Below, piece by piece: positions 55,346 through 64,000 of a stretch of DNA of 64,000 bases. Position 1 is the first letter of the stretch; each line of letters opens with the position of its first letter. Both the position numbers and the translations under genes were made by a program. The notes beneath the pieces are model-generated. The model searched no databases. It saw only the letters and a list, made by a program, of their open reading frames with translations, and was not told where the DNA came from. The stretch is from an uncultured Fulvivirga sp. (lineage in GTDB: Bacteria > Bacteroidota > Bacteroidia > Cytophagales > Cyclobacteriaceae): the NCBI GenBank assembly GCA_947500555.1, contig CANMSE010000002.1, positions 434,001 to 498,000 of the forward strand, in the 5' to 3' direction.

Positions 55346-57356
55346 ATTAACGAGTGAATACGAACCAACAGGGGATCAGCCAAAAGCAATTGAAGAGCTG
55401 ATGGAAGGTTTGAATAACGGAGAGCAGCACCAAACTCTACTGGGCGCTACAGGAACGGGTAAAACCTTTACAATGGCTAATGTCATTGCTCAATCTGGAA
55501 AGCCAACATTAGTATTAAGTCATAACAAAACGCTTGCTGCTCAGCTATATGGAGAGTTTAAAAATTTCTTTCCAGACAATGCCGTTGAGTATTTTATTTC
55601 TTATTATGATTATTATCAACCAGAAGCATTTATACCCAACTCCGGACTATATATTGAAAAGGATCTTTCAATAAATGATGAAATTGAAAAACTTCGATTA
55701 AGCGCAACGTCATCCTTGCTCACCGGAAGGCGTGACATAATAGTAGTGGCCTCGGTATCGTGTATTTATGGTATCGGTAATCCGGAGGAGTTTGGCAAAA
55801 ATGTAGTCAAACTAAGAGCTGGTGAAACCATTCCCAGAAATAAACTACTTTTCTCACTGGTCGATATCTTATACAGTCGAACTGAAGCAGAGTTCAAAAG
55901 AGGTACGTTCAGAGTGAAAGGTGATACAGTAGATATATTCGTGGCATATGGTGACTTTGCTTATCGAATAATTTTCTGGGGTGATGAGATTGAAGCTATA
56001 CAACAAATAGACCCACAAACAGGCAAGAAAACATCTGATGAAACTGCCGTAACCATTTTCCCAGCGAACCTTTTTGTTACGGGTAAAGAATTACTGCATA
56101 CTGCAATTCATGAAATTCAAGATGATCTGATCTCGCAGGTAAACTATTTCGAATCAGAACAACGCCTATTAGAAGCTAAAAGATTAAAAGAGCGTACAGA
56201 GTTTGACCTGGAGATGATGCGAGAGTTGGGCTACTGTTCTGGGGTAGAAAACTACTCACGCTATTTTGACAGAAGAGAAGCCGGAGCACGACCATTTTGC
56301 CTGCTCGATTACTTCCCTGATGATTACCTGATGATAGTTGATGAAAGTCATGTAACGCTTCCCCAGGTGCGTGCCATGTGGGGCGGTGATCGATCCAGAA
56401 AAGTTAATTTGGTAGATTATGGTTTCCGTCTTCCATCGGCCATGGATAACAGGCCACTGACTTTCAATGAATTTGAAGGTTTGCTAGATCAAACTGTCTA
56501 TGTCAGTGCCACCCCTGCGGAGTATGAGTTAAGAAAATCTGAAGGCGTGATTATAGAACAGGTTATTCGTCCGACCGGTCTTTTAGATCCGGAAATCGAT
56601 GTAAGGCCAAGTCAGAATCAAATTGATGACTTGTTAGAAGAAATTGACGAGCGAATCAAAAAAGAAGAGCGCGTATTAGTGACAACTCTGACCAAGCGAA
56701 TGGCGGAGGAGTTGACTAAATACCTTGAAAAGGTCAATATCAAATGTCGTTATATACACAGTGAGGTAGATACACTGGACAGGGTTGAGATTCTTCGCGA
56801 ACTACGGTTAGGTGTTTTTGATGTCTTGGTAGGTGTCAACCTGCTCAGAGAAGGACTCGATTTGCCTGAAGTTTCTTTAGTTGTGATTATTGATGCAGAT
56901 AAAGAAGGTTTCTTAAGAAATGAACGCTCACTGATTCAAACCATAGGCCGCGCTGCACGTAACGCCAATGGTCGAGTAATCATGTATGCAGATACTATTA
57001 CAGGCTCTATGCAACAAGCTATTGACGAAACTTACCGCAGGAGAAACCTTCAGATGGCATATAACGAAGAACATGGTATCATACCACAAACCATTATCCG
57101 ATCAAAAGATTCTATTCTGAAACAAACTAAAGTAGCTGATAAGAAAAAGTCTTCAGTCAACTACTACATTGAAGAAGAGCAATCTATCGCAGCCGATCCT
57201 GTTGTGGCTTATATGGACAAGAATGGATTGGAGAAAATGATTGTCAAAACGCAAAAGTCAATGGAAAAAGCAGCTAAAGAACTTGACTTTATTGAAGCCG
57301 CAAGGTTGAGAGATGAGATGATTGAACTTAAGAAGTTGCTTGCAGAAAAAGAATAA
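55335..57356 (+). CDS. uvrB: excinuclease ABC subunit B
   Basis: 673 residues from ATG 55335 ([20 protein letters not shown]), chosen over an in-frame ATG 19 codons upstream that lies in aroE. Walker A GATGTGKT near 36-44, beta-hairpin [21 protein letters not shown] (Walker B), [27 protein letters not shown] and the C-terminal UVR motif [20 protein letters not shown]. UvrB is the damage-verification helicase of nucleotide excision repair. Confidence 0.97.
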   Translation: MEYKLTSEYEPTGDQPKAIEELMEGLNNGEQHQTLLGATGTGKTFTMANVIAQSGKPTLVLSHNKTLAAQLYGEFKNFFPDNAVEYFISYYDYYQPEAFIPNSGLYIEKDLSINDEIEKLRLSATSSLLTGRRDIIVVASVSCIYGIGNPEEFGKNVVKLRAGETIPRNKLLFSLVDILYSRTEAEFKRGTFRVKGDTVDIFVAYGDFAYRIIFWGDEIEAIQQIDPQTGKKTSDETAVTIFPANLFVTGKELLHTAIHEIQDDLISQVNYFESEQRLLEAKRLKERTEFDLEMMRELGYCSGVENYSRYFDRREAGARPFCLLDYFPDDYLMIVDESHVTLPQVRAMWGGDRSRKVNLVDYGFRLPSAMDNRPLTFNEFEGLLDQTVYVSATPAEYELRKSEGVIIEQVIRPTGLLDPEIDVRPSQNQIDDLLEEIDERIKKEERVLVTTLTKRMAEELTKYLEKVNIKCRYIHSEVDTLDRVEILRELRLGVFDVLVGVNLLREGLDLPEVSLVVIIDADKEGFLRNERSLIQTIGRAARNANGRVIMYADTITGSMQQAIDETYRRRNLQMAYNEEHGIIPQTIIRSKDSILKQTKVADKKKSSVNYYIEEEQSIAADPVVAYMDKNGLEKMIVKTQKSMEKAAKELDFIEAARLRDEMIELKKLLAEKE

Positions 57357-57418
57357 TTGGCTATAATCACCAACACTATTGGCTGCATTGCGTTCAAACT
57401 AGATCAAAGGTATTACTT

Positions 57419-58855
57419 ATGAACTCAAGATCACTTTTCATCATTGTATTAGGCTCAAGTATGATTGGAGCAATGCTGGCAGCAGCAATTGTGTTATCTT
57501 ATTTTGAGAACAATCAAACATACGACTATAACTCAATTGCTCAGCGGCAGGAAAACACCTCAGAACAAGTCCGCTATATAGAATCCAGCGGTATCCCCGA
57601 AGGGTTAAGCTTTGTTTCAGCAGCAGATAAAGTGACCCCATCAGTGGTTCACATCAGATCTGTTTACAGTGGCGGTGGAAGTAGTTTCAATGCGTTAGAA
57701 GGCTTTTTCAGGGGCCCAGCACAATCGTCAGGCTCGGGAGTAATTCTTACAGACGATGGTTTTATAGTAACAAATAATCATGTGATCGATGATGCGAGTG
57801 AAATTGAAGTGGTACTTCAGGATAACAGAAGCTATTTTGGCAAACTAATTGGCACTGACCCTACTACGGACTTAGCCCTTTTAAAAATTGAGGCTCAGGG
57901 GCTGCCATTTTTATCCTATGGCAATTCTGATAATGTAAAGACCGGAGAGTGGGTCCTGGCGGTTGGTAATCCGTTTGACTTGAATTCCACGGTAACTGCG
58001 GGAATTATAAGTGCCAAAGCAAGAAATATTGGTATACTCCGTGATAGAAACAACCTTCAGATAGAATCATTTATTCAAACAGATGCTGCGGTGAATCCCG
58101 GCAACAGTGGTGGAGCTTTGGTTAACCTAAAAGGTGAATTGGTTGGCATTAATACTGCCATAGCTACTCCAAACGGAAGCTATGCCGGATACTCGTTTGC
58201 AGTACCAGTCACTTTAGTCAGGAAAGTGATGGATGATTTGCTGGAATTTGGTGAAGTACAGCGAGGGCTTTTAGGAATAAGAATAGGTGACGTTAACGCA
58301 CGACTTGCAGAGGCTCGTGGGTTAAATGTCGTCAATGGAGTATTTGTGAGTTATGTCAATGAAAATAGCTCGGCACAAGAAGCAGGTATTGAACAAGGAG
58401 ATGTGATCATCGGTATTGATGGAAAAAAAGTTACTAATGTATCAGAATTGCAGGAGTTTGTCGCACGAAATAGACCGGGTGATGATATTGAGGTTACTTA
58501 CCTCAGAGATGGAAACGAAAAAACGGTGATGGCTACACTAAGAAATACTCAAGGCAGTACTGAGCTAAAGGTGAAAAGCTATGCTAATCGCCTTGAAGGG
58601 GTAACTTTTGAAGAAGTTGATAATGATGAAATGGCCAAACTGGAATTAAATGGAGGGGTAAAGGCAATAAGCGTTGATGAAGGTAAATGGAAAGACGCTG
58701 GACTTGAAGCAGGTTATATTATATTAAAAATCGACAAAGTAGATATCACTACCCTCAACGATCTTCATTTAGTTTTAGAAAATAAAAAAGGCGGTATTTT
58801 AGTCGAAGGCCTCTCTCCTTCCGGTGAAAAAGCAGTTTTAGGAATAGATTGGTAA
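57419..58855 (+). CDS. HtrA/Deg-type periplasmic serine protease
   Basis: 478 residues with an N-terminal TM/signal helix (about 5-27). Trypsin-like domain with catalytic His121 (NNHVID), Asp151 (TTDLALLKI) and Ser230 (GNSGGAL). Two PDZ domains follow (about 280-370, including GIEQGDVIIGIDGKKV, and about 390-475). Deg proteases degrade or refold damaged envelope proteins. Followed by a strong terminator. Confidence 0.95.
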   Translation: MNSRSLFIIVLGSSMIGAMLAAAIVLSYFENNQTYDYNSIAQRQENTSEQVRYIESSGIPEGLSFVSAADKVTPSVVHIRSVYSGGGSSFNALEGFFRGPAQSSGSGVILTDDGFIVTNNHVIDDASEIEVVLQDNRSYFGKLIGTDPTTDLALLKIEAQGLPFLSYGNSDNVKTGEWVLAVGNPFDLNSTVTAGIISAKARNIGILRDRNNLQIESFIQTDAAVNPGNSGGALVNLKGELVGINTAIATPNGSYAGYSFAVPVTLVRKVMDDLLEFGEVQRGLLGIRIGDVNARLAEARGLNVVNGVFVSYVNENSSAQEAGIEQGDVIIGIDGKKVTNVSELQEFVARNRPGDDIEVTYLRDGNEKTVMATLRNTQGSTELKVKSYANRLEGVTFEEVDNDEMAKLELNGGVKAISVDEGKWKDAGLEAGYIILKIDKVDITTLNDLHLVLENKKGGILVEGLSPSGEKAVLGIDW

Positions 58856-58875
58856 ATTCACTTTACAATCGTTTG

Positions 58876-58900
58876 AAAGGGAGCTGACGCTCCCTTTTTT
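58876..58900 (+). terminator. intrinsic terminator of the HtrA gene
   Basis: Perfect stem AAAGGGAGC / GCTCCCTTT with a TGAC loop and a T-run, 20 bases after the stop codon. Confidence 0.88.
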
Positions 58901-58937
58901 ATTGCATCTAATCCCTATCCTTTTGTCCTACATTTTA

Positions 58938-58945
58938 TAGCTTTG
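58938..58945 (+). promoter_or_regulatory. candidate promoter element of the aldehyde dehydrogenase gene
   Basis: TAGCTTTG at 58938-58945 matches the Bacteroidota TAnnTTTG box, 23 bases upstream of the start codon. A TTTTG at 58921-58925 lies upstream, but the spacer of 12 bases is shorter than usual. Confidence 0.4.
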
Positions 58946-58968
58946 CAGCCTATTAAACAAAGACAACA

Positions 58969-60513
58969 ATGAGTAATAATTTTGGAATAGCCGAGGCCCT
59001 GAAGGCGCTGGAAATAGAAGATGTAAATGCAGGTACTTCAACTGGCAGCAGATGGTTGGTTAATGAGGGAGAAGAAATCTCATCAATATCCCCCGTGGAT
59101 GGCAAACTAATTGGAAAAGTAATAAGCACCACTGAAAGTCAGTATGAAGAAGTAGTGAAAAAAGCTAGTGAAGCATTTAAAACCTGGCGTGTTATGCCTG
59201 CTCCAAAACGTGGTGAAATTGTCCGGCAGATAGGTGAAGAATTAAGGGAGTATAAAGAACCTTTAGGAAAGCTCGTTTCTTACGAAATGGGAAAGTCCTA
59301 TCAGGAAGGGCTTGGGGAAGTGCAGGAAATGATTGATATCTGTGACTTTGCCGTTGGCTTATCAAGACAACTTCACGGACTTACAATGCATTCAGAACGT
59401 CCTAATCACAGAATGTATGAGCAATACCATCCACTTGGAATAATAGGTATCATTTCAGCTTTCAATTTCCCGGTTGCTGTATGGGCATGGAATTCAATGC
59501 TTGCATGGGTTTGTGGTGATGTTTGTATTTGGAAACCTTCAGAAAAAACTCCATTGTGCGGTATTGCCTGTCAGAATATTGTAAACAAAGTCTTCTCAAG
59601 AAATGACATTCCTGAAGGAGTATCGTGTATTGTTAACGGTGATTACAGAATAGGGGAATTAATGTCCAATGACAAGAGAGTACCTTTAGTTTCTGCTACT
59701 GGCTCAACACGAATGGGGAAGAAAGTAGGTGAAGCAGTGGGAGCCAGATTAGGAAAAGCACTTTTAGAACTTGGAGGGAATAACGCTATCATCATCACTG
59801 AAAATGCAGATTTGGATGTTGCTATAACCGGAGCGTTGTTTGGTGCTGTTGGTACGTGTGGTCAACGATGCACTTCTACAAGACGGCTTATCATTCATGA
59901 CAGTAAGTATGATGAGGTAATGAATAAGCTTAAGAATGCTTATGGTCAACTGAAGATTGGAAACCCACTGGATGAAAAAAATCATGTAGGTCCTTTAATA
60001 GATACTGATGCAGTAAAAATGTATGAAAATGCCATTGGAGAAATAAAAGCACAAGGTGGTACAATTCTGCACGAGGGCGGTGTCTTGTCTGGCGAAGGGT
60101 ATGAATCAGGCTGTTATGTGAAACCAGTAATTGCTGAAGCTTCAAATGATATGCAAATCGTACAACATGAGACTTTTGCTCCTATCTTGTACTTAATGAA
60201 GTACTCAACAATTGATGAAGCCATAGAATTGCAGAACGGGGTTGTTCAGGGTCTTTCTTCAGCAATAATGACAACCAATATGAGGGAGGCCGAGAACTTC
60301 CTATCTCATGCAGGTTCTGACTGTGGTATTGCCAATGTTAATATTGGTACCTCAGGCGCAGAAATTGGTGGTGCTTTTGGAGGTGAGAAAGAGACTGGCG
60401 GTGGTCGTGAGTCTGGTTCCGATGCATGGAAAGTGTATATGAGAAGGCAAACCAACACTATTAATTATGGAAAAGATTTACCACTTGCTCAGGGTATTAA
60501 ATTCGATCTTTAA
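58969..60513 (+). CDS. ALDH7-type aldehyde dehydrogenase
   Basis: 514 residues of the NAD-dependent aldehyde dehydrogenase fold. FNFPVAVWAWNSMLAW, KPSEKTPL, GSTRMGKKV, ALLELGGNNAII (catalytic Glu) and GTCGQRCTS (Cys301) are present; GGNNAII is typical of the ALDH7/AmaB branch that oxidises alpha-aminoadipate semialdehyde in lysine breakdown. The specific substrate is not proven. Monocistronic with its own terminator. Confidence 0.92.
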   Translation: MSNNFGIAEALKALEIEDVNAGTSTGSRWLVNEGEEISSISPVDGKLIGKVISTTESQYEEVVKKASEAFKTWRVMPAPKRGEIVRQIGEELREYKEPLGKLVSYEMGKSYQEGLGEVQEMIDICDFAVGLSRQLHGLTMHSERPNHRMYEQYHPLGIIGIISAFNFPVAVWAWNSMLAWVCGDVCIWKPSEKTPLCGIACQNIVNKVFSRNDIPEGVSCIVNGDYRIGELMSNDKRVPLVSATGSTRMGKKVGEAVGARLGKALLELGGNNAIIITENADLDVAITGALFGAVGTCGQRCTSTRRLIIHDSKYDEVMNKLKNAYGQLKIGNPLDEKNHVGPLIDTDAVKMYENAIGEIKAQGGTILHEGGVLSGEGYESGCYVKPVIAEASNDMQIVQHETFAPILYLMKYSTIDEAIELQNGVVQGLSSAIMTTNMREAENFLSHAGSDCGIANVNIGTSGAEIGGAFGGEKETGGGRESGSDAWKVYMRRQTNTINYGKDLPLAQGIKFDL

Positions 60514-60528
60514 TTAATATAATAATAG

Positions 60529-60574
60529 AAAAAAGAAATGGGTACTATCGTGAGATAGTACCCATTTCTTTTTT
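60529..60574 (+). terminator. strong intrinsic terminator of the aldehyde dehydrogenase gene
   Basis: Perfect 21-base arms (60529-60549 and 60554-60574) with a GTGA loop; the arms begin and end with A6 and T6 runs, so it can work in both directions. Confidence 0.92.
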
Positions 60575-60624
60575 GAATAGCTCAAATTAGAACTATATTT
60601 AATCAATCAATAAAACCTGAATTC

Positions 60625-61032
60625 ATGTCAAAAAAGTATCATTCTGTAATGTTGATTGATGATAATGAGATTGACAATCTTATTAATCAGAAAATGATTG
60701 AGTCTGCTGACATCTCAGAGCATATTTACACCCATACCGGAGCAAAAAGTGCTATTGAGTTTCTTAAGAACATCAGTAAGTTGGTTGATATATCTAATCA
60801 AGTACTTCCCGATGTGATTTTCCTTGATATTGATATGCCACTGATGGACGGATTTCAGTTTTTAGATGAGTTTGAGAAACTTTCTGAGCAAACACGAAGT
60901 AAATGTAAAGTGGTGATGCTGACATCATCCATTAACCCTCAAGATGTCAATAAATCGAAGAAATACTCATACGTGAAGGAATATATTAACAAACCTTTGT
61001 CACAACAGACTTTGGAAAACCTAGATATATAA
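60625..61032 (+). CDS. single-domain response regulator (CheY-like)
   Basis: 135 residues of receiver domain only: acidic pair in VMLIDDNEIDN, phosphoacceptor Asp68 in VIFLDIDMPLMDGF, Thr100 in VVMLTSS and Lys123 in INKPLS. No output domain; such proteins act through protein-protein contact. The cognate histidine kinase is not adjacent. Converges with the unknown 481-residue gene. Confidence 0.92.
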   Translation: MSKKYHSVMLIDDNEIDNLINQKMIESADISEHIYTHTGAKSAIEFLKNISKLVDISNQVLPDVIFLDIDMPLMDGFQFLDEFEKLSEQTRSKCKVVMLTSSINPQDVNKSKKYSYVKEYINKPLSQQTLENLDI

Positions 61033-61038
61033 TTCCAC

Positions 61039-62484
61039 CTATCTGAGTGATATTCTACCGATAAAATCTTCTTTGAAGTCGATTAATGAAGAAGGAGAAA
61101 AGAACGGAGTTGAGATTTCACCAACTTTTTCTCCCATTGTTTTTAGTTTTTGAGCTTTATTAGTTTTAACCTCACTAATTGCCGTTTTAAGAATTTTTGT
61201 AAAGAGTACGATATGCTCACAATTCTCTTTACCTAGCAAACGAATCTGCCGTTGAATACTGTTAATCAGCTGATTGAATAGCTCGAAATCCTTAAGCATA
61301 CAATATTGTAATGCCAATACTACTTTTATCTCTAATTGTATATATGGATACTTCTTCAAACTAACCTCATTGAGTAGATTATTTATCCATCTGGAGGCAT
61401 CATCATAATTCCCTGCGTAATAAGATGATATAGCTCTATACATGGTATAAACTACATAATTTGGGATATCAAGCTTATCAACTTCAAAATCCTGAAAAAC
61501 TCCTTCATTTTCAGTAAACATTGAGGTCTCTGTACCCATCCTCAAATGGCGCCCCATCTTGGTAATCAGAAACTGCGAAGGGAAAGTATAAAGCGTATAA
61601 TTAGTCAGTAAGTTATCGGCAGCATCATTTACCTCCTCATAGTAATGTTCCGCCTTTCTATAAACTTTATAATGATTGTAATATTCTAGCTTTAGAAACT
61701 CGAAAACCAGATTCAAATGATAATATATCGAGTCCAGCTGATACTGTGAGAATATTTTTTCAACATTATCAAGGATATCTTCAATGGGTTCTTTACCGTC
61801 ATCCATAGTCTCTTCCTTGTCCACAAATAGTCTGTGAAAAATGATTATACAGCTCTCGTAAACATAAAGCCTATGAGATTCGTAAAGAGCAGCTACATTG
61901 TTCATCTCCTTCAACAACAGGCCTAAGCCCATTTTCTCCGTTTCATCGCCTGATAAAGAGTACTGACCGTACATTTTAAAGTACTCAGCCAACAAGTCCT
62001 CTGCCTTATCTACAGCCAACATATAAGCTACATGCCTGTTGTATAATTGTGAGTAACTGAAGTAGTCTGGTGAATTAAGATGCAGCTTTTTTAGCGACTT
62101 ATAAACTACAGTTAGTTCATTGGACAAATCATAATCTAACAACTCCTTCTCTAACTTTTTTAAAGTGGCAGTTGCAATAGCCTTTTTCTTAGTGAATATA
62201 ATCTCGTTGATATTTGCAACTTTCTTAAGGATGTCCGTGCGAGGACTTTCCATTTGTTGCAGAAGATGTTCTTCTATTTTCTGATTCAGCCTAGAACGAA
62301 GCGTGTAATAGGCATTGGTATTAACCTCCAACTCGCCCATGATTTTCGTATCAGAAAGCTGTCGCTCACGCATCGATTGAAGCAAGTAGGCTGATTTTTC
62401 AGCATTACTTTCAATTAAAGAATTATATATGGCATCATAATCTGCAGCGGAAAGTTGTTTGATTATATTCTTGAGTTTAGCCAT
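61039..62484 (-). CDS. large helical protein, unknown function
   Basis: 481 residues, predicted almost entirely helical, with no signal peptide or TM segment. TPR-like stretches are visible (YYAGNYDDASRWINNLLNEV, EIKVVLALQYCMLKDFELFN). The N-terminal part (SDTKIMGELEVNTNAYYTLRSRLNQKI) resembles a helix-turn-helix. I do not know the family; similar length proteins occur in Cytophagales. It lies next to a response regulator but on the opposite strand. Confidence 0.75.
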   Translation of the reverse strand: MAKLKNIIKQLSAADYDAIYNSLIESNAEKSAYLLQSMRERQLSDTKIMGELEVNTNAYYTLRSRLNQKIEEHLLQQMESPRTDILKKVANINEIIFTKKKAIATATLKKLEKELLDYDLSNELTVVYKSLKKLHLNSPDYFSYSQLYNRHVAYMLAVDKAEDLLAEYFKMYGQYSLSGDETEKMGLGLLLKEMNNVAALYESHRLYVYESCIIIFHRLFVDKEETMDDGKEPIEDILDNVEKIFSQYQLDSIYYHLNLVFEFLKLEYYNHYKVYRKAEHYYEEVNDAADNLLTNYTLYTFPSQFLITKMGRHLRMGTETSMFTENEGVFQDFEVDKLDIPNYVVYTMYRAISSYYAGNYDDASRWINNLLNEVSLKKYPYIQLEIKVVLALQYCMLKDFELFNQLINSIQRQIRLLGKENCEHIVLFTKILKTAISEVKTNKAQKLKTMGEKVGEISTPFFSPSSLIDFKEDFIGRISLR

Positions 62485-62650
62485 CTACAGTATCTCGGTA
62501 CTATTAAATAAACATTCAGTTAAGAAGACCTGAAATTAGTCACTAATTCTAAAAGATAGTAGATATTAGGGATAATTTTAACTCCGGTTAATCTCATAAA
62601 TCAATACTCTCACCCTAACTGTAGGATAAAAAACGGATTTGTCTTTATAT

Positions 62651-62678
62651 AAAAAAGCACTCTTTAACGAGTGCTTTA
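62651..62678 (-). terminator. intrinsic terminator of tRNA-Ala
   Basis: On the minus strand a stem AAAGCACTC / GAGTGCTTT with a 6-base loop ends in six T, directly after the tRNA 3' end (gap of one base). Confidence 0.85.
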
Positions 62679-62679
62679 G

Positions 62680-62753
62680 TGGAGAAGATGGGATTCGAAC
62701 CCACGACCTCTTGACTGCCAGTCAAGCGCTCTAGCCAACTGAGCTACATCCCC
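62680..62753 (-). tRNA. tRNA-Ala (GGC anticodon)
   Basis: 74 nucleotides on the minus strand beginning GGGGATGTAGCTCAGTTGGC, with anticodon stem CTTGA/TCAAG and loop CTGGCAG (GGC, reading GCC). T-arm GTGGGTTCGAATCCCAT. The acceptor arm (GGGGATG/CTTCTCC) has one T-T mismatch at the sixth pair and one G-T pair. CCA is not encoded. Confidence 0.93.
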
Positions 62754-62784
62754 TAATGATAGGCAAATATAAAAAATATCACTA

Positions 62785-63252
62785 CTAAAAAGGACGTCTG
62801 GCAAACCTAAATCTTTTCTTATAGTAATTACTTTCCATACTACTCTCAACTACTCCAAGTGAGGAAGAACTGTGAATAAATTTTACCTTTCCGCCACGAC
62901 TGGAAGTCACCAATCCAACATGGGTTATTTTTTTCTTTTTCTTACCAGTAGCAAAAAAAACTAAATCGCCAGGCTCCAAATCTTTGGCCTTAACCTTCTT
63001 ACCTACTTCACTCTGTTTTGCAGAAGTTCGTGGTAGTTGATAATTGACTGATCTGAAGGCGTTGCAAAGCAAACCTGAACAATCTATGCCTGATCGACTT
63101 GTCCCTCCCCACTTATATGGAGTACCGGTGTAAGTCCTGGCAGTCTGTATGACAGTATTAATCTTCCTGTCTCGGATTTTAGCCTTTTTTGCTGCTCCGC
63201 AGGAAACTAGAATAACAGTTAAAAAAGCAAAAGCAATGAACCTAAGTTTCAT
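62785..63252 (-). CDS. NlpC/P60 family lipoprotein endopeptidase
   Basis: 155 residues with lipobox Cys18 (LVSC). The NlpC/P60 domain has catalytic Cys58 (GIDCSGLLCNAF), His111 (KITHVGLV) and a third polar residue in FIHSSSS (His127). PYKWGGTSRSG precedes it. Such enzymes cut peptide crosslinks in peptidoglycan. The outer-membrane lipoprotein form is common in Bacteroidota. Monocistronic. Confidence 0.92.
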   Translation of the reverse strand: MKLRFIAFAFLTVILVSCGAAKKAKIRDRKINTVIQTARTYTGTPYKWGGTSRSGIDCSGLLCNAFRSVNYQLPRTSAKQSEVGKKVKAKDLEPGDLVFFATGKKKKKITHVGLVTSSRGGKVKFIHSSSSLGVVESSMESNYYKKRFRFARRPF

Positions 63253-63349
63253 TGTGATAATAATAAGTTTAAAAAATCAATTTAAACTTAATCAATTCTT
63301 TTCAAGCAAAATAAAAACGGTCTAATTTTCACTTCTGAATTAGGTTAAA

Positions 63350-64000
63350 ATGAATAAAAGGCAGTTAAAAGAGCTTGATACAATACTAGATGGACATCTC
63401 TTATTTGACGATGTCTCGAAAACTCTTTACGCCACAGATGCTTCTGCCTATAGAGAAATACCAAGTGCAGTGGCCATTCCCAAGTCGAAAGATGATCTGA
63501 CACACCTAATTGAATTTGCCAGAGACAATAATACCTCGCTTATACCAAGAACGGCAGGCACATCACTGGCAGGTCAGGTTGTTGGAAAAGGTATTGTAGT
63601 AGATGTGTCTAAGAACTTCACACAAATACTGGAAGTAAATGAAACTGAGCAATGGGTTCGGTTACAACCGGGGGTGATAAGAGATGAGCTCAATATGCAT
63701 CTGAAGCCATATGGTTTTCTGTTTGGCCCTGAGACTTCAACAGCTAATAGAGCGATGATTGGGGGTATGATTGGCAATAATTCTTGCGGATCAAATTCTA
63801 TCATTTATGGAAGCACTCGTGATCATTTGATTTCTGCCAAAGTGCTTCTTTCAGATGCTTCTGAGATTGAACTTACATCAATAACTAAATCACAATTTGA
63901 AGAAAAGTGTACTCTTCAAAACCTAGAAGGGCAACTTTACAGAAATATAAAGGACATCCTGTCAAATGAAAAAATCAGACAACGGATTGAAAAAGAATAT
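63350..64000 (+). CDS. FAD-linked oxidase (GlcD/DLD-like), partial
   Basis: From ATG 63350 the frame is open to the right edge (217 codons). It shows the FAD-binding PCMH domain: YATDASAYREIPSAVAIPKS, PRTAGTSLAGQVVG, RLQPGVIRDELN, GPETSTANRAMIGGMIGNNSCG (short loops split here) and YGSTRDHLI. Related proteins oxidise glycolate or D-lactate and often carry a C-terminal 4Fe-4S domain, which would lie beyond this window. Confidence 0.88.
   Translation, partial: MNKRQLKELDTILDGHLLFDDVSKTLYATDASAYREIPSAVAIPKSKDDLTHLIEFARDNNTSLIPRTAGTSLAGQVVGKGIVVDVSKNFTQILEVNETEQWVRLQPGVIRDELNMHLKPYGFLFGPETSTANRAMIGGMIGNNSCGSNSIIYGSTRDHLISAKVLLSDASEIELTSITKSQFEEKCTLQNLEGQLYRNIKDILSNEKIRQRIEKEY

Overview
The window looks like the chromosome of an aerobic, probably marine or free-living member of the Bacteroidota, most likely order Cytophagales. 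I base this on several signs: AT-rich DNA; genes with little Shine-Dalgarno signal and TAnnTTTG-type promoter elements; many lipoproteins; TonB-dependent receptors with an N-terminal carboxypeptidase-regulatory-like domain; families typical of this phylum (HYC_CC_PP, DUF6503, DUF4242, CpsB/YwqE-type PHP phosphatase); and a ComA-type phosphosulfolactate synthase. No phage, integrase, transposase or CRISPR array is visible. Most of the window is ordinary housekeeping DNA with a few accessory patches.

Layout. 1-3.7 kb: three tandem minus-strand paralogs with a SPOR-like N-terminus and an OmpA-like C-terminus; the third runs off the left edge. 3.7-13 kb: a lipoprotein, a DUF3820 protein, a TonB receptor, an orphan kinase-like protein, the CrcB fluoride exporter, a long acyl-CoA dehydrogenase/oxidase, a small beta-barrel protein and an M42 aminopeptidase. 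13.1-17.3 kb: penicillin-binding protein 1A, a lipoprotein and a metallo-beta-lactamase-fold hydrolase. 17.3-19.1 kb: an accessory patch at a tRNA-Leu, in which a GIY-YIG nuclease gene abuts the tRNA 3' end and is followed by two scar-like copies of that 3' end; a possible PD-(D/E)XK nuclease lies on the other side. 19.1-23.2 kb: a sigma factor / small protein / divergent ClpP operon, then the ergothioneine genes egtB-egtD.

23.4-28.8 kb: membrane proteins, an e(P4)-type acid phosphatase, two DUF2157-like proteins and a class III cyclase. 28.8-35.8 kb: a metal-related region with a Cys-rich beta-propeller lipoprotein, an HYC_CC_PP protein, a periplasmic HMA-like protein and a TonB receptor whose plug has a Cys-Cys pair, followed on the other strand by an HMA-MauE/DoxX membrane protein. 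35.9-42 kb: radC, a DUF1684 protein, pheT, a coiled-coil protein, zapA and rny. 42.2-43.8 kb: a secreted DUF4242 protein next to a DUF4242-cyclase-AraC regulator that is broken by one in-frame stop codon.

44-51.4 kb: hflX, then a compact exopolysaccharide operon (glycosyltransferase, Wza, Wzc, CpsB-type phosphatase, sugar epimerase) with a good candidate promoter. 51.5-58.9 kb: a TPR protein, comA, a DUF368 polyprenyl-phosphate translocase, aroE, uvrB and an HtrA protease, mostly overlapping or tightly spaced. 58.9-64 kb: an ALDH7-type aldehyde dehydrogenase, a single-domain response regulator, a large unknown protein, tRNA-Ala, an NlpC/P60 lipoprotein and the start of an FAD-linked oxidase that runs off the right edge.

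The parts most worth a second look are the tRNA-Leu/GIY-YIG cassette with its scars, the sigma-ClpP operon, the nonsense-interrupted DUF4242-cyclase-AraC regulator, the orphan kinase-like protein and the Cys-rich metal locus.
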